A DNA stretch of 47,220 nt, taken from Gammaproteobacteria bacterium. Its GTDB lineage: Bacteria; Pseudomonadota; Gammaproteobacteria; Granulosicoccales; Granulosicoccaceae. Below are positions 24,352 to 33,849 of the stretch, piece by piece. Each line of letters begins with the position of its first letter. Position 1 is the first letter of the stretch. The notes beneath the pieces were generated by a model. It ran no database searches. It saw only the letters and a list, made by a program, of their open reading frames with translations, and was not told the origin of the DNA. Location of the stretch: the NCBI GenBank assembly GCA_019634245.1, contig JAHQVR010000254.1:1-47220 (forward strand), in the 5' to 3' direction. Position numbers and translations under genes: made by a program.

Positions 24352-25236
24352 TTAACGCAACAAAAAGCTCAACAACACCGGTAAATAGATGACCGCCGCG
24401 ATATGGGTAACCAGAATTAACCCAGACACTTCGCTCGTATCGCGGCCATGTCGCGCGGCCAACAGATAATTAAACACCGCCACGGGCACCGCACATTGGA
24501 TTACCAACACAGCTCGAGCTACTCCATCCAACCCGAATAATTCTGCTACAAAAAGCCCGACCGCCAAACCTAGAACCACACTGATGGCACCCCAAAGGAT
24601 ATTCGACGGCAATTGGGTTACCTTCATTCCACCCAGGCTCACACCCAACGTGATGAGCATGATAGGAATGGTCATCTGACCCAGCAGATCGGTGGTATCC
24701 AGGGCGATATCAGGCATTGTCCAATCCGCGATTCTGACAACGATGCCCAAAATAATCGCGTACAGAATGGGCGATGTGACCACGCGCTTAAGACTGATCT
24801 GCCCGGCATATACAGCATCACCAAAACTAAACATCAACAAGCACTGCACCGAGAAAAAGGTAATCGCGTAAGCCAATCCAATATCACCAAACGCAAGGTA
24901 GCAAATCGGTAGCCCTAAATTACCCGTATTACCCACTATCAAAGCCACGGATAAATGCCAATCTTTTCCCGCTTTTTTTAACAACAGATAGGCCACGGGC
25001 AGCGAGAGAACATGTACGGCAAGAGTGGCGATTGCCATCCGGCTCAAGCTGGCCAGTGCTACGTCTGCCGTGGCGAGCGTATGAAACAACAGGGCCGGCA
25101 GCGATATATTGATAACGAGCGTAGTAACAAAAGGTACTGGGTAAGCCGGACCAAACTTTAACCATCCAATTCCTATTAGAGTCAACAGCACGCTGGGAGC
25201 CAGAATACCGAGAATTTGCAGGCTTAAATCCGCCAT
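24352..25236 (-). CDS. AEC family transporter (auxin efflux carrier-like permease)
   Basis: 294 residues and about ten membrane helices in two halves. Family marks are 'VINISLPALLFHTLA' with its Asn-x-x-x-Pro near residue 43, 'VGNTGNLGLPICYLAFG' near residue 101, and 'QMTIPIMLITLGVSLGGM' near residue 186. Members export or import organic acids such as malate and malonate. It converges with the mutarotase gene (15-base gap) and is divergent from the EamA gene. The substrate may be a sugar acid, given the neighbours, but nothing in the sequence shows this. Confidence 0.87.
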   Translation of the reverse strand: MADLSLQILGILAPSVLLTLIGIGWLKFGPAYPVPFVTTLVINISLPALLFHTLATADVALASLSRMAIATLAVHVLSLPVAYLLLKKAGKDWHLSVALIVGNTGNLGLPICYLAFGDIGLAYAITFFSVQCLLMFSFGDAVYAGQISLKRVVTSPILYAIILGIVVRIADWTMPDIALDTTDLLGQMTIPIMLITLGVSLGGMKVTQLPSNILWGAISVVLGLAVGLFVAELFGLDGVARAVLVIQCAVPVAVFNYLLAARHGRDTSEVSGLILVTHIAAVIYLPVLLSFLLR

Positions 25237-25277
25237 TATTTTTACCGAGCCAGTAGTTGAGCGCGTATGCTCACAGT

Positions 25278-26132
25278 ATGAAAACCACGCACTTGTTGGT
25301 ATTAATTGGTATCAACATTCTCTGGGGTATGAATTTCGTTGCGGCAAAAATAGGTACGACGGAATTCGGCCCGTTTCTTTTCACCACGCTCAGATTTGCC
25401 ATCGTATTAGTGCTGCTGTGTGGATTTATAAGGTGGCCAGGTAAACAAATCTGGAATGTAGTAACCATGAGCCTGGTTCAGGGTGTAGCCCACTATTCCC
25501 TGGTGTTCTATGCCATCTATTTGACCGAGAGTGTGTCGTCCTTGGCAATCGTTACTCAGCTCGTGGTGCCGTTCTCAACTATTCTAGCGGTTCTGCTACT
25601 CAAAGAGTCCATAGGAGTGCCAAGAATTGTAGCGATCACCGTGGCTTTCGCTGGTGTGGCGATTATGAGTTTTGAACCCCTAGGCCCACAACATATTCAC
25701 GGTATATTGATCACGCTTGTTGGTACCTTCTGTATTGCCTACAGCACGATTGTGATGCGGCGCATGCAAAATGTGGGCGTTTTTAATCTACAGGCCTGGA
25801 TCGCTCTTATCGCCACTCCCATCATGGGACTGCTGACCTGGATCATCGAATCCCCGACTCTCGACACCTTTACCGAACCCGATCTATTGGCCTACTGGGC
25901 GCCAGCTTATGCTGGCATTGCAGCCACCATCATCGGTCATGGATTGCTGTATTGGTTCATTCAACGGTACACCATAAATTCAGTAGCGCCCTTCATCACC
26001 CTATCGGTGGTCTTTGGTGTGCTCTTCAGCATCCTGTTCTTAGATGACGTGCTTACCTTGCGCATATTAATCGGCGGGCTACTAACTCTATTGGGGGTCA
26101 CCGTGGTCGCATTAAGAAACCGCCGACTTTAA
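25278..26132 (+). CDS. EamA/DMT family transporter
   Basis: About 284 residues from ATG 25278 (TTG at 25257 is in frame). Ten membrane helices in two repeats, each with the EamA pattern: 'GINILWGMNFVAAKIG' then 'TLRFAIVLVLLCGFIRW' in the first half, and 'TLVGTFCIAYSTIVMRRM' to 'LTLRILIGGLLTLLGVTVVALRNRR' in the second. 'VTQLVVPFSTILAVLLLKESIG' marks the end of repeat one. Such permeases export amino acids or other metabolites; the substrate is unknown. The divergent AEC transporter leaves only about 40 bases for promoters. Confidence 0.87.
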   Translation: MKTTHLLVLIGINILWGMNFVAAKIGTTEFGPFLFTTLRFAIVLVLLCGFIRWPGKQIWNVVTMSLVQGVAHYSLVFYAIYLTESVSSLAIVTQLVVPFSTILAVLLLKESIGVPRIVAITVAFAGVAIMSFEPLGPQHIHGILITLVGTFCIAYSTIVMRRMQNVGVFNLQAWIALIATPIMGLLTWIIESPTLDTFTEPDLLAYWAPAYAGIAATIIGHGLLYWFIQRYTINSVAPFITLSVVFGVLFSILFLDDVLTLRILIGGLLTLLGVTVVALRNRRL

Positions 26133-26319
26133 TGTCTGATTGGAAAAACTTGCGTTCACGCACAGTTTGATCCTTATTGTTCGGCAATTTTATGAACATA
26201 CATCAAGATGGCCGCTAGTACCGCCGCCAAATAGGCCGTAAAGACTCCCAAGGCTTGGCATTTTGGTGCACCAAACAAAATGTCATGGAGCCGGGGCAAC
26301 TATCGGAGGTTCGGTCATC

Positions 26320-29300
26320 ATGATGAATAAATCGAGTATTTTCAGTGTATTGAAAATCACTGTTCCCACCTGTGCTCTATTGGCATTCACAACACCCGTT
26401 AACGCCGACGATACTGATGTGTTCACCGCAATTGCCGCAGGTGCACCGAAACCGAATGTGCTCTTCATACTGGATTACTCAGGGAGTATGAAAGAGGACG
26501 TCTATGGTGATGATCCACCGGCCGCTGGCAACGATCCAAAAATTGATATTCTAAAAACGGCGGTGACCCAACTACTTGATGAGAATGCTGGCAAAATCAA
26601 TATCGGCCTTGGCTCTTTGTATAAGAATGTCCCTTCCGGGGTGAAGTGGCCCATCAGCGATTTGACCGCCGATGCCAATATGTTTGACCCCGCGATCGGT
26701 GCCGGTATTAAGAACAAAGACATCATTCTGTCACAGCTTAATTCGATGGGGCCAAGCAACGCTACGGCTACCGTCAACGCGTTGGTAGAGGGAGCATTGT
26801 ACTTCCGAGGCGGCGCCGTTTTACATAACGATGCAGGGCCAACGAGCTTTAACCACCAACCTGACGTGTGGGACCCGGTCACCAGCAGTTACACCGGCGG
26901 TAATGATTTTGCCGCTTTGCCAGCAAGCTACACTCCGAAAACCGCTTGGGATTCCACGACCTGGGGTGGCGCTACCGGTAAATGTTACGACTACAGTATT
27001 TCAGGTGGTTCTAATGGCTGCGCGAGTCATACGGTCATCGCAGGTTCTTGTGTTTTCCAAGCCGCACACACCTGGACACCGCCTGGAACACCCCCAAGTA
27101 GTGGCGAAGGCTGGAGCCATCCAGGTTCCCCGCCAGGAGATCCAGTGTGGGTCGAGGATCGCAATCGATGCGACTATCAAATTACCGGACAATGGACTGG
27201 AGCTAACTATGAATCTCCAATCAATGCTGCGTGTGGCTCCAACTTTATTGTTCTAATTTCTGATGGTAAACCCACTCGACTACTGGATAACACGGCACTG
27301 AATAACTTGCTCGGACACAATGTTAGCGGTTGCGCCGATTTAAGCACCACCGTATTCGGATCTGCCGCGGGTGCCAAGACGGAAGGCAATTGCGGCCCCG
27401 AAGTGGCTTTTGAATTGGCGAACAACGACTCTGACCCCAGTATTCCTGGCAGTCACGTAAACACCTACACAGTGGGGTTTGCGGTTGAAACTCAAGGCAA
27501 ACAATATCTGGAAGCCATAGCCACTAATGGTAATGGCAGGTTCTTTCCCGCCGAAAATCCCGCTCAGCTGACCGAAGCATTGAACGAAATCATCGATGAA
27601 ATCATCGGCGGAAGTGAAAACTTTGTCCAGCTCGCGTTGGATATTGACAGAGCGTCTTTTTCACACGACAACAAAGTCTACTTCCCACTGTTTAGCCCAT
27701 CAGGAAAGGATGTATGGGCGGGCAACGTAAAGGGCTATTTCTTGGATAACACCGGGCTTGTGGATATAAACGGAGCCCCGGCCATTGACAGCTCTAGCGG
27801 CATACCCATTTTCGCAGAAACCGCACAGAGCTTTTGGTCCGATACCGCTGATGGCAACGATGTGGGAATCGGTGGTGCCTCCGAGCAAATGAGCGGCGTC
27901 ACCCGTACTTTATTGACCCATGTTGACGGCGCGCTTCCCATTACCTTAACCACTGGAACAGCGAATGATCTGACCGTAGCAAACACGTTGGTAACACCCG
28001 CTGACTTAGGCCTGGCAGCTGGTGATACAGCGAAAAGAGACGCGGTGTTAACGTGGCTTCAGGATGCACCGATGGGTGATCCACTGCATACGCAACCGGT
28101 ACCTATTACCTACTCGTCGGGGCTCAAGGTCGTCTACACGTCCACGAACCAAGGTTTTATACACGCCATTGATGCTAGTAATCCAGTTAATTTAGTGGCT
28201 GGATCACCCGACACATCAGGTGGTGACGAGATTTTTGCCTTTATGCCACCAGAGCTACTGGCGAATTTACCAAACCAAATGGACGGTACACGTTCGGGCA
28301 CTCGCACCTACGGGCTCGATGGCGGTATTAGCCGCTGGCATGATGATACCGATGGCAATGGCATAGTCGACCCCAGTGAGAGTGTCCTATTAGTGATCGG
28401 TATGCGTCGTGGTGGTATGAACTACTATGCGCTGGATGTTTCCGATCCGTACGCACCTCGATATCTATGGCGAATTCAAGGTGGTAGCGGATCGTTTAGC
28501 AACCTAGCGCAAACATGGTCACAACCATCATTAATCACTGTGAAGGACACCAGCAGCCCTGACGATAAGCGTCGCGTTATGATCTTTGGTGGTGGTTACG
28601 ATACCGCGTTGGATTACAACAACAAGCGCCAGACGGCCAACGGTAATGCAATCTATGTGATTAATCAAGATGGAACACTGGCTTGGTCAACCGATTTGGT
28701 CAGTGGTGGTGTGCCAGGAATGAACTACTCGATTCCGTCTGAACTGACCGTGATCGATAGCGATCAAGACGAAAAGGCTGATCGCATTTACGTTGGTGAC
28801 GTTGGTGGTAATCTGTGGCGCGTCGATTTTGACAATGTAGATCCGGATCCATCTAATAACCTCACTAGCTTTGAAGTTCACAAACTTGCAGACCTTTTTG
28901 GGTCTTTAGGTGAGCAGCCATTTTTCTATCCACCTTCGGTTGCTACGATTCGAGATTCCAGTGGTGACTACCTATCGGTGTCCATTGGCTCTGGTGACAG
29001 AACCAATCCAACCGACATGTTTTCAACCAATGCATTCTTCATGATCAAGGACCCGAACCTTGAGGTGGGACCGCCTCCTGGTGCGTGGACCCCAATCACG
29101 TTGGGCAGCCTATACGATGCAACCAGCAACGACGCAGGATCTACCAACAACAGTATCTCTACTGCAGCTGAAACCAACCTCCAAGCCGCTAATGGCTGGT
29201 ACGTGCAGCTCCAAACGGGTGAAAAGTCTCTGTCGCGCGTGGTGACGTTTGACGGGAATCTGCTGGCAACGACGTTCCAGATGGATCCAACGCCCCCTGC

Positions 29301-29562
29301 AGACGAATGCAGCATCTCAACCATTGGTCGTTTTTACATGATGAATGTGAAAAATGCGACGCCAGTGTTGCCGTTGAGCGAATCGGGGCTTCCTGATTTG
29401 ACAACGCCAGATCGGTTCCGTGTGCTACCCGGACGAGGTATCCCCAGCGCACCCGCGGTGATTTTCCCTCCGGGCACTGGAGAAGTAGCCATTATGGTGG
29501 ATAAGGAAATCGTCAAGCTGTACGAACAAAAGCTTAGCCGAGTATTCTGGCACTCTAAATAA
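26320..29562 (+). CDS. pilY1: PilY1-like type IV pilus tip adhesin/biogenesis protein
   Basis: About 1080 residues from ATG 26320, chosen because GGAGG precedes it; the frame extends 19 codons further up. Signal peptide to 'TTPVNADD', then a von Willebrand A domain with MIDAS 'FILDYSGSMKEDVYG' and an insertion with several Cys. The C-terminal half is the PilY1 beta-propeller, with 'GLKVVYTSTNQGFIHAIDAS', a calcium loop 'DTDGNGIVDPSE', 'VLLVIGMRRGGMNYYALDVSDP', and a second loop 'DSDQDEKADRIYVGDVGGN', followed by 'LWRVDFDN'. PilY1 proteins sit at the pilus tip, bind surfaces and control retraction through calcium. The minor-pilin genes that normally accompany it are not here; pilU follows. Confidence 0.92.
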   Translation: MMNKSSIFSVLKITVPTCALLAFTTPVNADDTDVFTAIAAGAPKPNVLFILDYSGSMKEDVYGDDPPAAGNDPKIDILKTAVTQLLDENAGKINIGLGSLYKNVPSGVKWPISDLTADANMFDPAIGAGIKNKDIILSQLNSMGPSNATATVNALVEGALYFRGGAVLHNDAGPTSFNHQPDVWDPVTSSYTGGNDFAALPASYTPKTAWDSTTWGGATGKCYDYSISGGSNGCASHTVIAGSCVFQAAHTWTPPGTPPSSGEGWSHPGSPPGDPVWVEDRNRCDYQITGQWTGANYESPINAACGSNFIVLISDGKPTRLLDNTALNNLLGHNVSGCADLSTTVFGSAAGAKTEGNCGPEVAFELANNDSDPSIPGSHVNTYTVGFAVETQGKQYLEAIATNGNGRFFPAENPAQLTEALNEIIDEIIGGSENFVQLALDIDRASFSHDNKVYFPLFSPSGKDVWAGNVKGYFLDNTGLVDINGAPAIDSSSGIPIFAETAQSFWSDTADGNDVGIGGASEQMSGVTRTLLTHVDGALPITLTTGTANDLTVANTLVTPADLGLAAGDTAKRDAVLTWLQDAPMGDPLHTQPVPITYSSGLKVVYTSTNQGFIHAIDASNPVNLVAGSPDTSGGDEIFAFMPPELLANLPNQMDGTRSGTRTYGLDGGISRWHDDTDGNGIVDPSESVLLVIGMRRGGMNYYALDVSDPYAPRYLWRIQGGSGSFSNLAQTWSQPSLITVKDTSSPDDKRRVMIFGGGYDTALDYNNKRQTANGNAIYVINQDGTLAWSTDLVSGGVPGMNYSIPSELTVIDSDQDEKADRIYVGDVGGNLWRVDFDNVDPDPSNNLTSFEVHKLADLFGSLGEQPFFYPPSVATIRDSSGDYLSVSIGSGDRTNPTDMFSTNAFFMIKDPNLEVGPPPGAWTPITLGSLYDATSNDAGSTNNSISTAAETNLQAANGWYVQLQTGEKSLSRVVTFDGNLLATTFQMDPTPPADECSISTIGRFYMMNVKNATPVLPLSESGLPDLTTPDRFRVLPGRGIPSAPAVIFPPGTGEVAIMVDKEIVKLYEQKLSRVFWHSK

Positions 29563-29574
29563 CCCCACGGTTGT

Positions 29575-29618
29575 GCAGCCGCCTAAACACAGGCGGCTGC
29601 CTCCACTCCTTCGTTTTA
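29575..29618 (+). terminator. Likely rho-independent terminator after pilY1
   Basis: Perfect 10-bp G+C-rich stem GCAGCCGCCT (29575-29584) / AGGCGGCTGC (29591-29600), six-base loop AAACAC, 12 bases after the pilY1 stop. A short T run comes only about 12 bases later, so it may be a moderate terminator. Confidence 0.65.
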
Positions 29619-29738
29619 GCCCGCATTTAGGGCTCCGATTCAGCAGACTGACACCTAGTAAAACTACTAAATAAACAGATGTTTCTGTCGATATATCTGT
29701 AACGGCTGTCGATTTTATTGAAATGAATTCAATCTCCC

Positions 29739-31232
29739 ATGGAACTTAATTCGCTGCTTCAGAAGTTGGTTGAAGGTGATGGTTCAGATTTATATCTGTC
29801 CACAGGAGCTCCCCCGAGTGCGAAATTTCAGGGCGAATTAGTCCAACTGAGCGACAAGCCGTTTGGTCGAGGCGAAATACGGGACATCGCCAACAGCATC
29901 CTGAACCAAGAACAACAGGCTGAGTTTGAAAGTCAGCTGGAGATGAATCTCGCCATCGCACCTGAAAACATAGGGCGATTTCGAATCAACATGTTTATCC
30001 AGCGTAACGAAGTCTCTATCGTTGCCAGAAACATTCAAACCGACATTCCCAAAATAGCCGATTTGGGTTTACCGGAAATCCTTAAAGAAGTCATTACCGC
30101 CAAGAATGGTCTGGTGCTGTTTGTCGGCGGCACGGGCTCTGGGAAATCAACCTCGTTGGCTGCACTGATCGACCATCGCAATGAAGCACGTGGCGGTCAC
30201 ATCATTACCATCGAAGATCCTGTTGAATACGTTCATCAACATAAGAAGTGTATTGTCAATCAACGGGAAGTGGGCGTTGATACGCTCAGCTATCATGACG
30301 CACTTAAGAATACGCTCCGCCAAGCACCTGATGTTATTTTAATTGGTGAGATTCGCGATAGAGAAACGATGGAGCATGCTCTGGCTTTTGCCGAGACAGG
30401 GCACCTCGCTATCTCAACCCTGCACGCAAACAATGCCAATCAAGCACTTGATCGAATTATAAATTTTTTTCCTGAGGAGCGTCGAACGCAATTGCTGCAA
30501 GACATGGGTAACAATCTTCGCGCGTTTATTTCGCAGCGATTAGTACCGACGGTCGATGGCAAACGCTGCGCGGCCATCGAGATCATGCTTGGTTCCCACA
30601 CGATAAAGAAAATGATTCAGTCAGGCGACTTCTCGGAAATTAAAGAAGTCATGCTTAAGTCTGAAAACCACGGCATGAAAACCTTTGACAGTGCCCTATT
30701 CGATCTCGTGGTAGCGGGTCGAATAACCCAGGAAGAAGCACTGAAAAACGCCGACTCCGCTAATAATTTACGCCTCAAGCTGAAATTTAGCGGCATCGAT
30801 ATGGATGAAGAAGACGACGATCCTACGCAACTCTTAATGCGGGGAGAAGCACCTGCCAAGGCGGCCAATGACGATGCCTCCGTTCAAAGTGCTAACGATG
30901 AAAATAGCGATGAAGCCGACTCTGGGAATAGCAAGGTCTCAGCCGTTGAAGCAGAATCTTCATCCGACTCACCGGCAGCTGAAGATTCAAAATCCGATCT
31001 ACCCGATGACCTAGGTGCTATGTTGGCGGCAGCGGCGAACCCAGATGCCGCTCCGAGCACCGAAGAAGAATCGACAGATGCAGCCGCACCTGTTACAAGC
31101 GAACCGCCCCCTGCGCCAGCCGCAGCGATGGAACTAAGCTTAGAAGAAGAGCCAGAGGAAGACTTTGAAGAACCGCTTCCCGATGAAGAAGGTTTTGAAG
31201 CGCCCAAGTTTGGCATGGGGCGAATCGGGTAG
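29739..31232 (+). CDS. pilU: PilT/PilU-type pilus retraction ATPase with long acidic C-terminal tail
   Basis: 497 residues. The first 350 form a normal retraction ATPase: N-terminal PAS-like domain with 'GSDLYLSTGAPPSAKFQGEL', Walker A 'GGTGSGKSTS' near residue 130, Asp box 'HIITIEDPVEYVHQHKKC', Walker B 'VILIGEIRDRETM' near residue 200, and His box 'GHLAISTLHANNA'. The 'KCIVNQREVGVDT' form is that of PilU, not PilT. Residues about 355-497 are an Asp/Glu/Ser/Ala-rich tail, ending 'EAPKFGMGRIG', which ordinary PilU (about 380 residues) lacks. pilT is not adjacent. It probably assists pilus retraction. Confidence 0.93.
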   Translation: MELNSLLQKLVEGDGSDLYLSTGAPPSAKFQGELVQLSDKPFGRGEIRDIANSILNQEQQAEFESQLEMNLAIAPENIGRFRINMFIQRNEVSIVARNIQTDIPKIADLGLPEILKEVITAKNGLVLFVGGTGSGKSTSLAALIDHRNEARGGHIITIEDPVEYVHQHKKCIVNQREVGVDTLSYHDALKNTLRQAPDVILIGEIRDRETMEHALAFAETGHLAISTLHANNANQALDRIINFFPEERRTQLLQDMGNNLRAFISQRLVPTVDGKRCAAIEIMLGSHTIKKMIQSGDFSEIKEVMLKSENHGMKTFDSALFDLVVAGRITQEEALKNADSANNLRLKLKFSGIDMDEEDDDPTQLLMRGEAPAKAANDDASVQSANDENSDEADSGNSKVSAVEAESSSDSPAAEDSKSDLPDDLGAMLAAAANPDAAPSTEEESTDAAAPVTSEPPPAPAAAMELSLEEEPEEDFEEPLPDEEGFEAPKFGMGRIG

Positions 31233-31249
31233 TTTTATCGCTCGATGTC

Positions 31250-31277
31250 AGGCGTTAAAAAACGCCTATAAACCTTT
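31250..31277 (+). terminator. Rho-independent terminator after pilU
   Basis: Stem AGGCGTT (31250-31256) / AACGCCT (31261-31267) with a four-A loop, followed after a few bases by CCTTTTTTAG. It starts 18 bases after the pilU stop. Confidence 0.75.
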
Positions 31278-31362
31278 TTTAGTTTTCGATTTCTTTCGCG
31301 CAGTGACCATCAGACACTTCAAGCGCGTCGCCTGGATACCAATCGGTATTACTACCTATCGA

Positions 31363-32772
31363 TTACTCTACCGGGTCGTCTTCTACCTCTTTAAACATTC
31401 TACTCATGGTTTGGTTATTTCGCGTTAATTTCTTAATCGTTACGTCCTGTGCCTTATTGTTTGCTAATCTAAGATTACGATCTGTACTTAACAAAGCATC
31501 TTTAGTCTTCTGCAGATGATTAATGGATTTATCTATTTCGTCGATGGCAGTTAAGAATTTTCTCGAGGCGAGCTCATAGTTTTTACCAAACGCCGTTTTA
31601 AATTTTTCCAGATCATTTTCAAAATTAGTAATATCAATATTCTGCGATTTTACCAACGCCAACTCCGCTTTATACGACAAAGACTTCATCGACGCATTTC
31701 TTAGTAACGTAATTATTGGTATGAAAAATTGCGGCCGAATCACGTACATTTTTGGATACCGATGGGCGACGTCAACAATGCCTGAATTGTAGTAATCGCT
31801 CTCTGGCTCAAGCAGCGACACCAACACAGCATATTCACAGCTTTTCTCGTTACGATCTTTGTCCAGCTCCTTCAAAAAATCTTCGTTTTTTTTCTTTGTC
31901 GCGGTGGTGTCGTTTTCATTTTTCATTTCGAACATGATCGAAACAATCTCAGTGCCCGACTCATCTCTATCTCGAAAAATAAAATCGCCTTTACTGCCGG
32001 TAGTGGCATCATTATCTTTTTCAAAATAAGCCAACGGAAACGCAGTGGGACGAATTCGATTGAACTCGGTTTCACAATGTTGTTCAAGCGTTTCACCAAC
32101 CATTTTGGTCGATAGCCGAGCTTTCATATCCTTCAGTCGTTCAATCGTATCTTCACGATCTTTAATTTGGGTTTCGTATTTATCCTGCAAGGATTTCTCA
32201 GATAACTCTTTTTCTAGTTCAGCCTGTCGAAGGCTACTTTCTAATTTGTCCCGCTCTTTTGCTACCAAACTCACCGCTTCGGTTATGGCCAGTTTTTTCT
32301 CTACTGCTGAGGCTTCCAATTGAGACTTCAATTCCTGTATCTGTGCCTCTTTGGTTGCAGCGGTTTCCTGAAGCTGCTGAGCATTTTTTGCCTGGGCAAT
32401 TTCGGCAGCGGATCGATTTTCCTGCTTCAGCGACTCTAGGGCGTTCTTAAGCTCATCGCGTTCTTTCTCGATCGACGCAGAAGCCTTAGCGACCGCCAAT
32501 TGCTTAGCCACTTCAACAGATTCTAATTGTGCTCGGAGTTCTTGTATTTCTGCGTCTTTAGCCGCAGCGCTCTTTTGCAGCTCAATGCCTAATTCGCTTT
32601 TGGTCAGGGCAACGGCATTGGCTTTGTCTTTTTCAGCCAGCTCTAAGCGTTGATGTATTTCTTGCTCAAATTCACTGTCTCTAACCTGCTTCAATATACT
32701 GGCGTAACCCGCCTCATCAACCTTGAAAGCTTTGTTGCAATGTGGGCAAATTATTTCTTTCATATCAAACAA
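31363..32772 (-). CDS. DUF2130 coiled-coil protein with nuclease-like core
   Basis: 469 residues. Residues 9-16 'CPHCNKAF' form half of a zinc-ribbon-like motif. Residues about 30-220 are a continuous coiled coil; a block at 72-118 ('EIQELRAQLES', 'KERDELKNALES') recurs at 141-187 ('QIQELKSQLEA', 'KERDKLESSLRQ'), a 69-residue duplication. Residues 225-400 are the DUF2130 domain: 'GETLEQHCETEFN', then 'GDFIFRDRD' (D263) and 'MFEMKNEND' (E282-x-K284), a PD-(D/E)xK-like arrangement. A second coiled coil ends the protein. The DNA looks richer in A and T than its neighbours. The function of the family is not known; DNA binding or cleavage is an inference. An ATG three codons later is also possible. 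Confidence 0.82.
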   Translation of the reverse strand: MFDMKEIICPHCNKAFKVDEAGYASILKQVRDSEFEQEIHQRLELAEKDKANAVALTKSELGIELQKSAAAKDAEIQELRAQLESVEVAKQLAVAKASASIEKERDELKNALESLKQENRSAAEIAQAKNAQQLQETAATKEAQIQELKSQLEASAVEKKLAITEAVSLVAKERDKLESSLRQAELEKELSEKSLQDKYETQIKDREDTIERLKDMKARLSTKMVGETLEQHCETEFNRIRPTAFPLAYFEKDNDATTGSKGDFIFRDRDESGTEIVSIMFEMKNENDTTATKKKNEDFLKELDKDRNEKSCEYAVLVSLLEPESDYYNSGIVDVAHRYPKMYVIRPQFFIPIITLLRNASMKSLSYKAELALVKSQNIDITNFENDLEKFKTAFGKNYELASRKFLTAIDEIDKSINHLQKTKDALLSTDRNLRLANNKAQDVTIKKLTRNNQTMSRMFKEVEDDPVE

Positions 32773-33108
32773 TCACCTGGTTCAACTTTGTAGAACCTAA
32801 CTTACACACTCAATGAATCACGGTTAATAGCCTGCCTTGATGTGCTTAAAAATCATTCAAGAAGGGGTTGGAAAACCACCATCATCGAAAGTCAGCAAGA
32901 TCACACTAGCCGATAATTGCTAAGTGTATCCTAAAGAGAAGCGGGCACTTGTACAGGTTCGAGCAGACCAGATAAACCCGATGGAGTGATTGAAGCCCAC
33001 ATCATCGATGTGATTTGGGCTTAATCCAAAGGGTAACAAAGAGGATGAAGGCATCTTAGCTCGGTGCCTAGGACATTCAGGTGCACAGAAGACACCGGCT
33101 GAATGGAT
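32773..33108 (-). other. Gene-free stretch between the livF end and the DUF2130 start
   Basis: No convincing open frame on either strand. It should hold the promoter of the DUF2130 gene near its left end. Two inverted repeats lie close to livF: CATTCAG-GTG (33074-33083) / CAC-N3-CTGAATG (33093-33105), just past the livF stop, and AAGCCC (32993-32998) / GGGCTT (33017-33022) with an inner ACATC/GATGT pair. Neither has a T run, so if they end transcription they do so weakly; they could also stabilise the transcript 3' end. No repeats or mobile element ends seen. Confidence 0.5.
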
Positions 33109-33849
33109 TTAAATAGCGAGATAATCGTGTCGGAGTTGTTCGTTCTCGAGCACTTCGGCGGCTGTACCGCTAAACGCGATTTCACCCGTATCTAGTATCA
33201 GAGCAGTATCCGCTAATTTCAACGCAGCGACTGCATTTTGCTCTACCAATATGGTGGTGATACCTTCGTTTTTGACTTCCGTGAGCGCTTTTTCGATATC
33301 GTGCCGCACGACAGGTGCCAGACCTTCGTAGGGCTCATCAAGCAACAGCAGCTTGATGTCTCGCGACAATGCACGACCAATGGCCAGCATTTGCTGCTCA
33401 CCACCGGACAGTGTTGTACCTTCTTGCTTTCGACGTTCCTTTAAGCGCGGAAACAGGTCATACACACGCTCATAGTTCCAACCCGGTTGTCCTGATATCT
33501 GGGCGAGATCCAGATTCTCTTCAACACTCAACCCTGGAATGATTCGCCGATCTTCTGGCACGAGTTGAATACCGCTTTGAGCCGCCTGAAAATCTTGCTT
33601 GTCGTGAATGGATTCACCGGCTAGCCATACTTCACCCGAGCGAAGTTCCGGCTCTTCGGCTCGTGCAATAGCGCGCAATGTCGATGTTTTCCCCGCCCCA
33701 TTACGCCCCAGCAACGCAACAATTTCACCTTCATTAACGGAGAAGCTGATGTTCTGAACAATATAGCTATCACCGTAATAAGCTTGCAGGTTTGAGACTC
33801 TAAAATAGCCATCGTTCGATGGAGCTTTTGCAACGGCTGGCTGACTCAT
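33109..33849 (-). CDS. livF: Branched-chain amino acid type ABC importer, ATP-binding protein LivF
   Basis: 246 residues from ATG 33849, which overlaps the livG stop as ATGA. The open frame begins further upstream, but the extra residues lie within livG. 'NLQAYYGDSYIVQNISF', Walker A 'GRNGAGKTSTLRAI' near residue 52, Q-loop 'IQLVPEDRRIIPGLSVEENL', signature 'LSGGEQQMLAIGRAL', Walker B 'LLLLDEPYEGLAP' and 'ILVEQNAVAAL' are exactly the LivF pattern. It supplies ATP hydrolysis together with LivG for the LivH/LivM channel. Last gene of the five-gene importer cluster. Confidence 0.93.
   Translation of the reverse strand: MSQPAVAKAPSNDGYFRVSNLQAYYGDSYIVQNISFSVNEGEIVALLGRNGAGKTSTLRAIARAEEPELRSGEVWLAGESIHDKQDFQAAQSGIQLVPEDRRIIPGLSVEENLDLAQISGQPGWNYERVYDLFPRLKERRKQEGTTLSGGEQQMLAIGRALSRDIKLLLLDEPYEGLAPVVRHDIEKALTEVKNEGITTILVEQNAVAALKLADTALILDTGEIAFSGTAAEVLENEQLRHDYLAI

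Noticed and set aside
26180..26305. Minus-strand frame of about 40 codons ending at a TAA near 26181, with a hydrophobic segment resembling a membrane helix ('AYLAAVLAAILMYVHK').
   Set aside because: It has only a TTG start with no ribosome site, lies in the pilY1 leader, and could be chance; not called as a gene.
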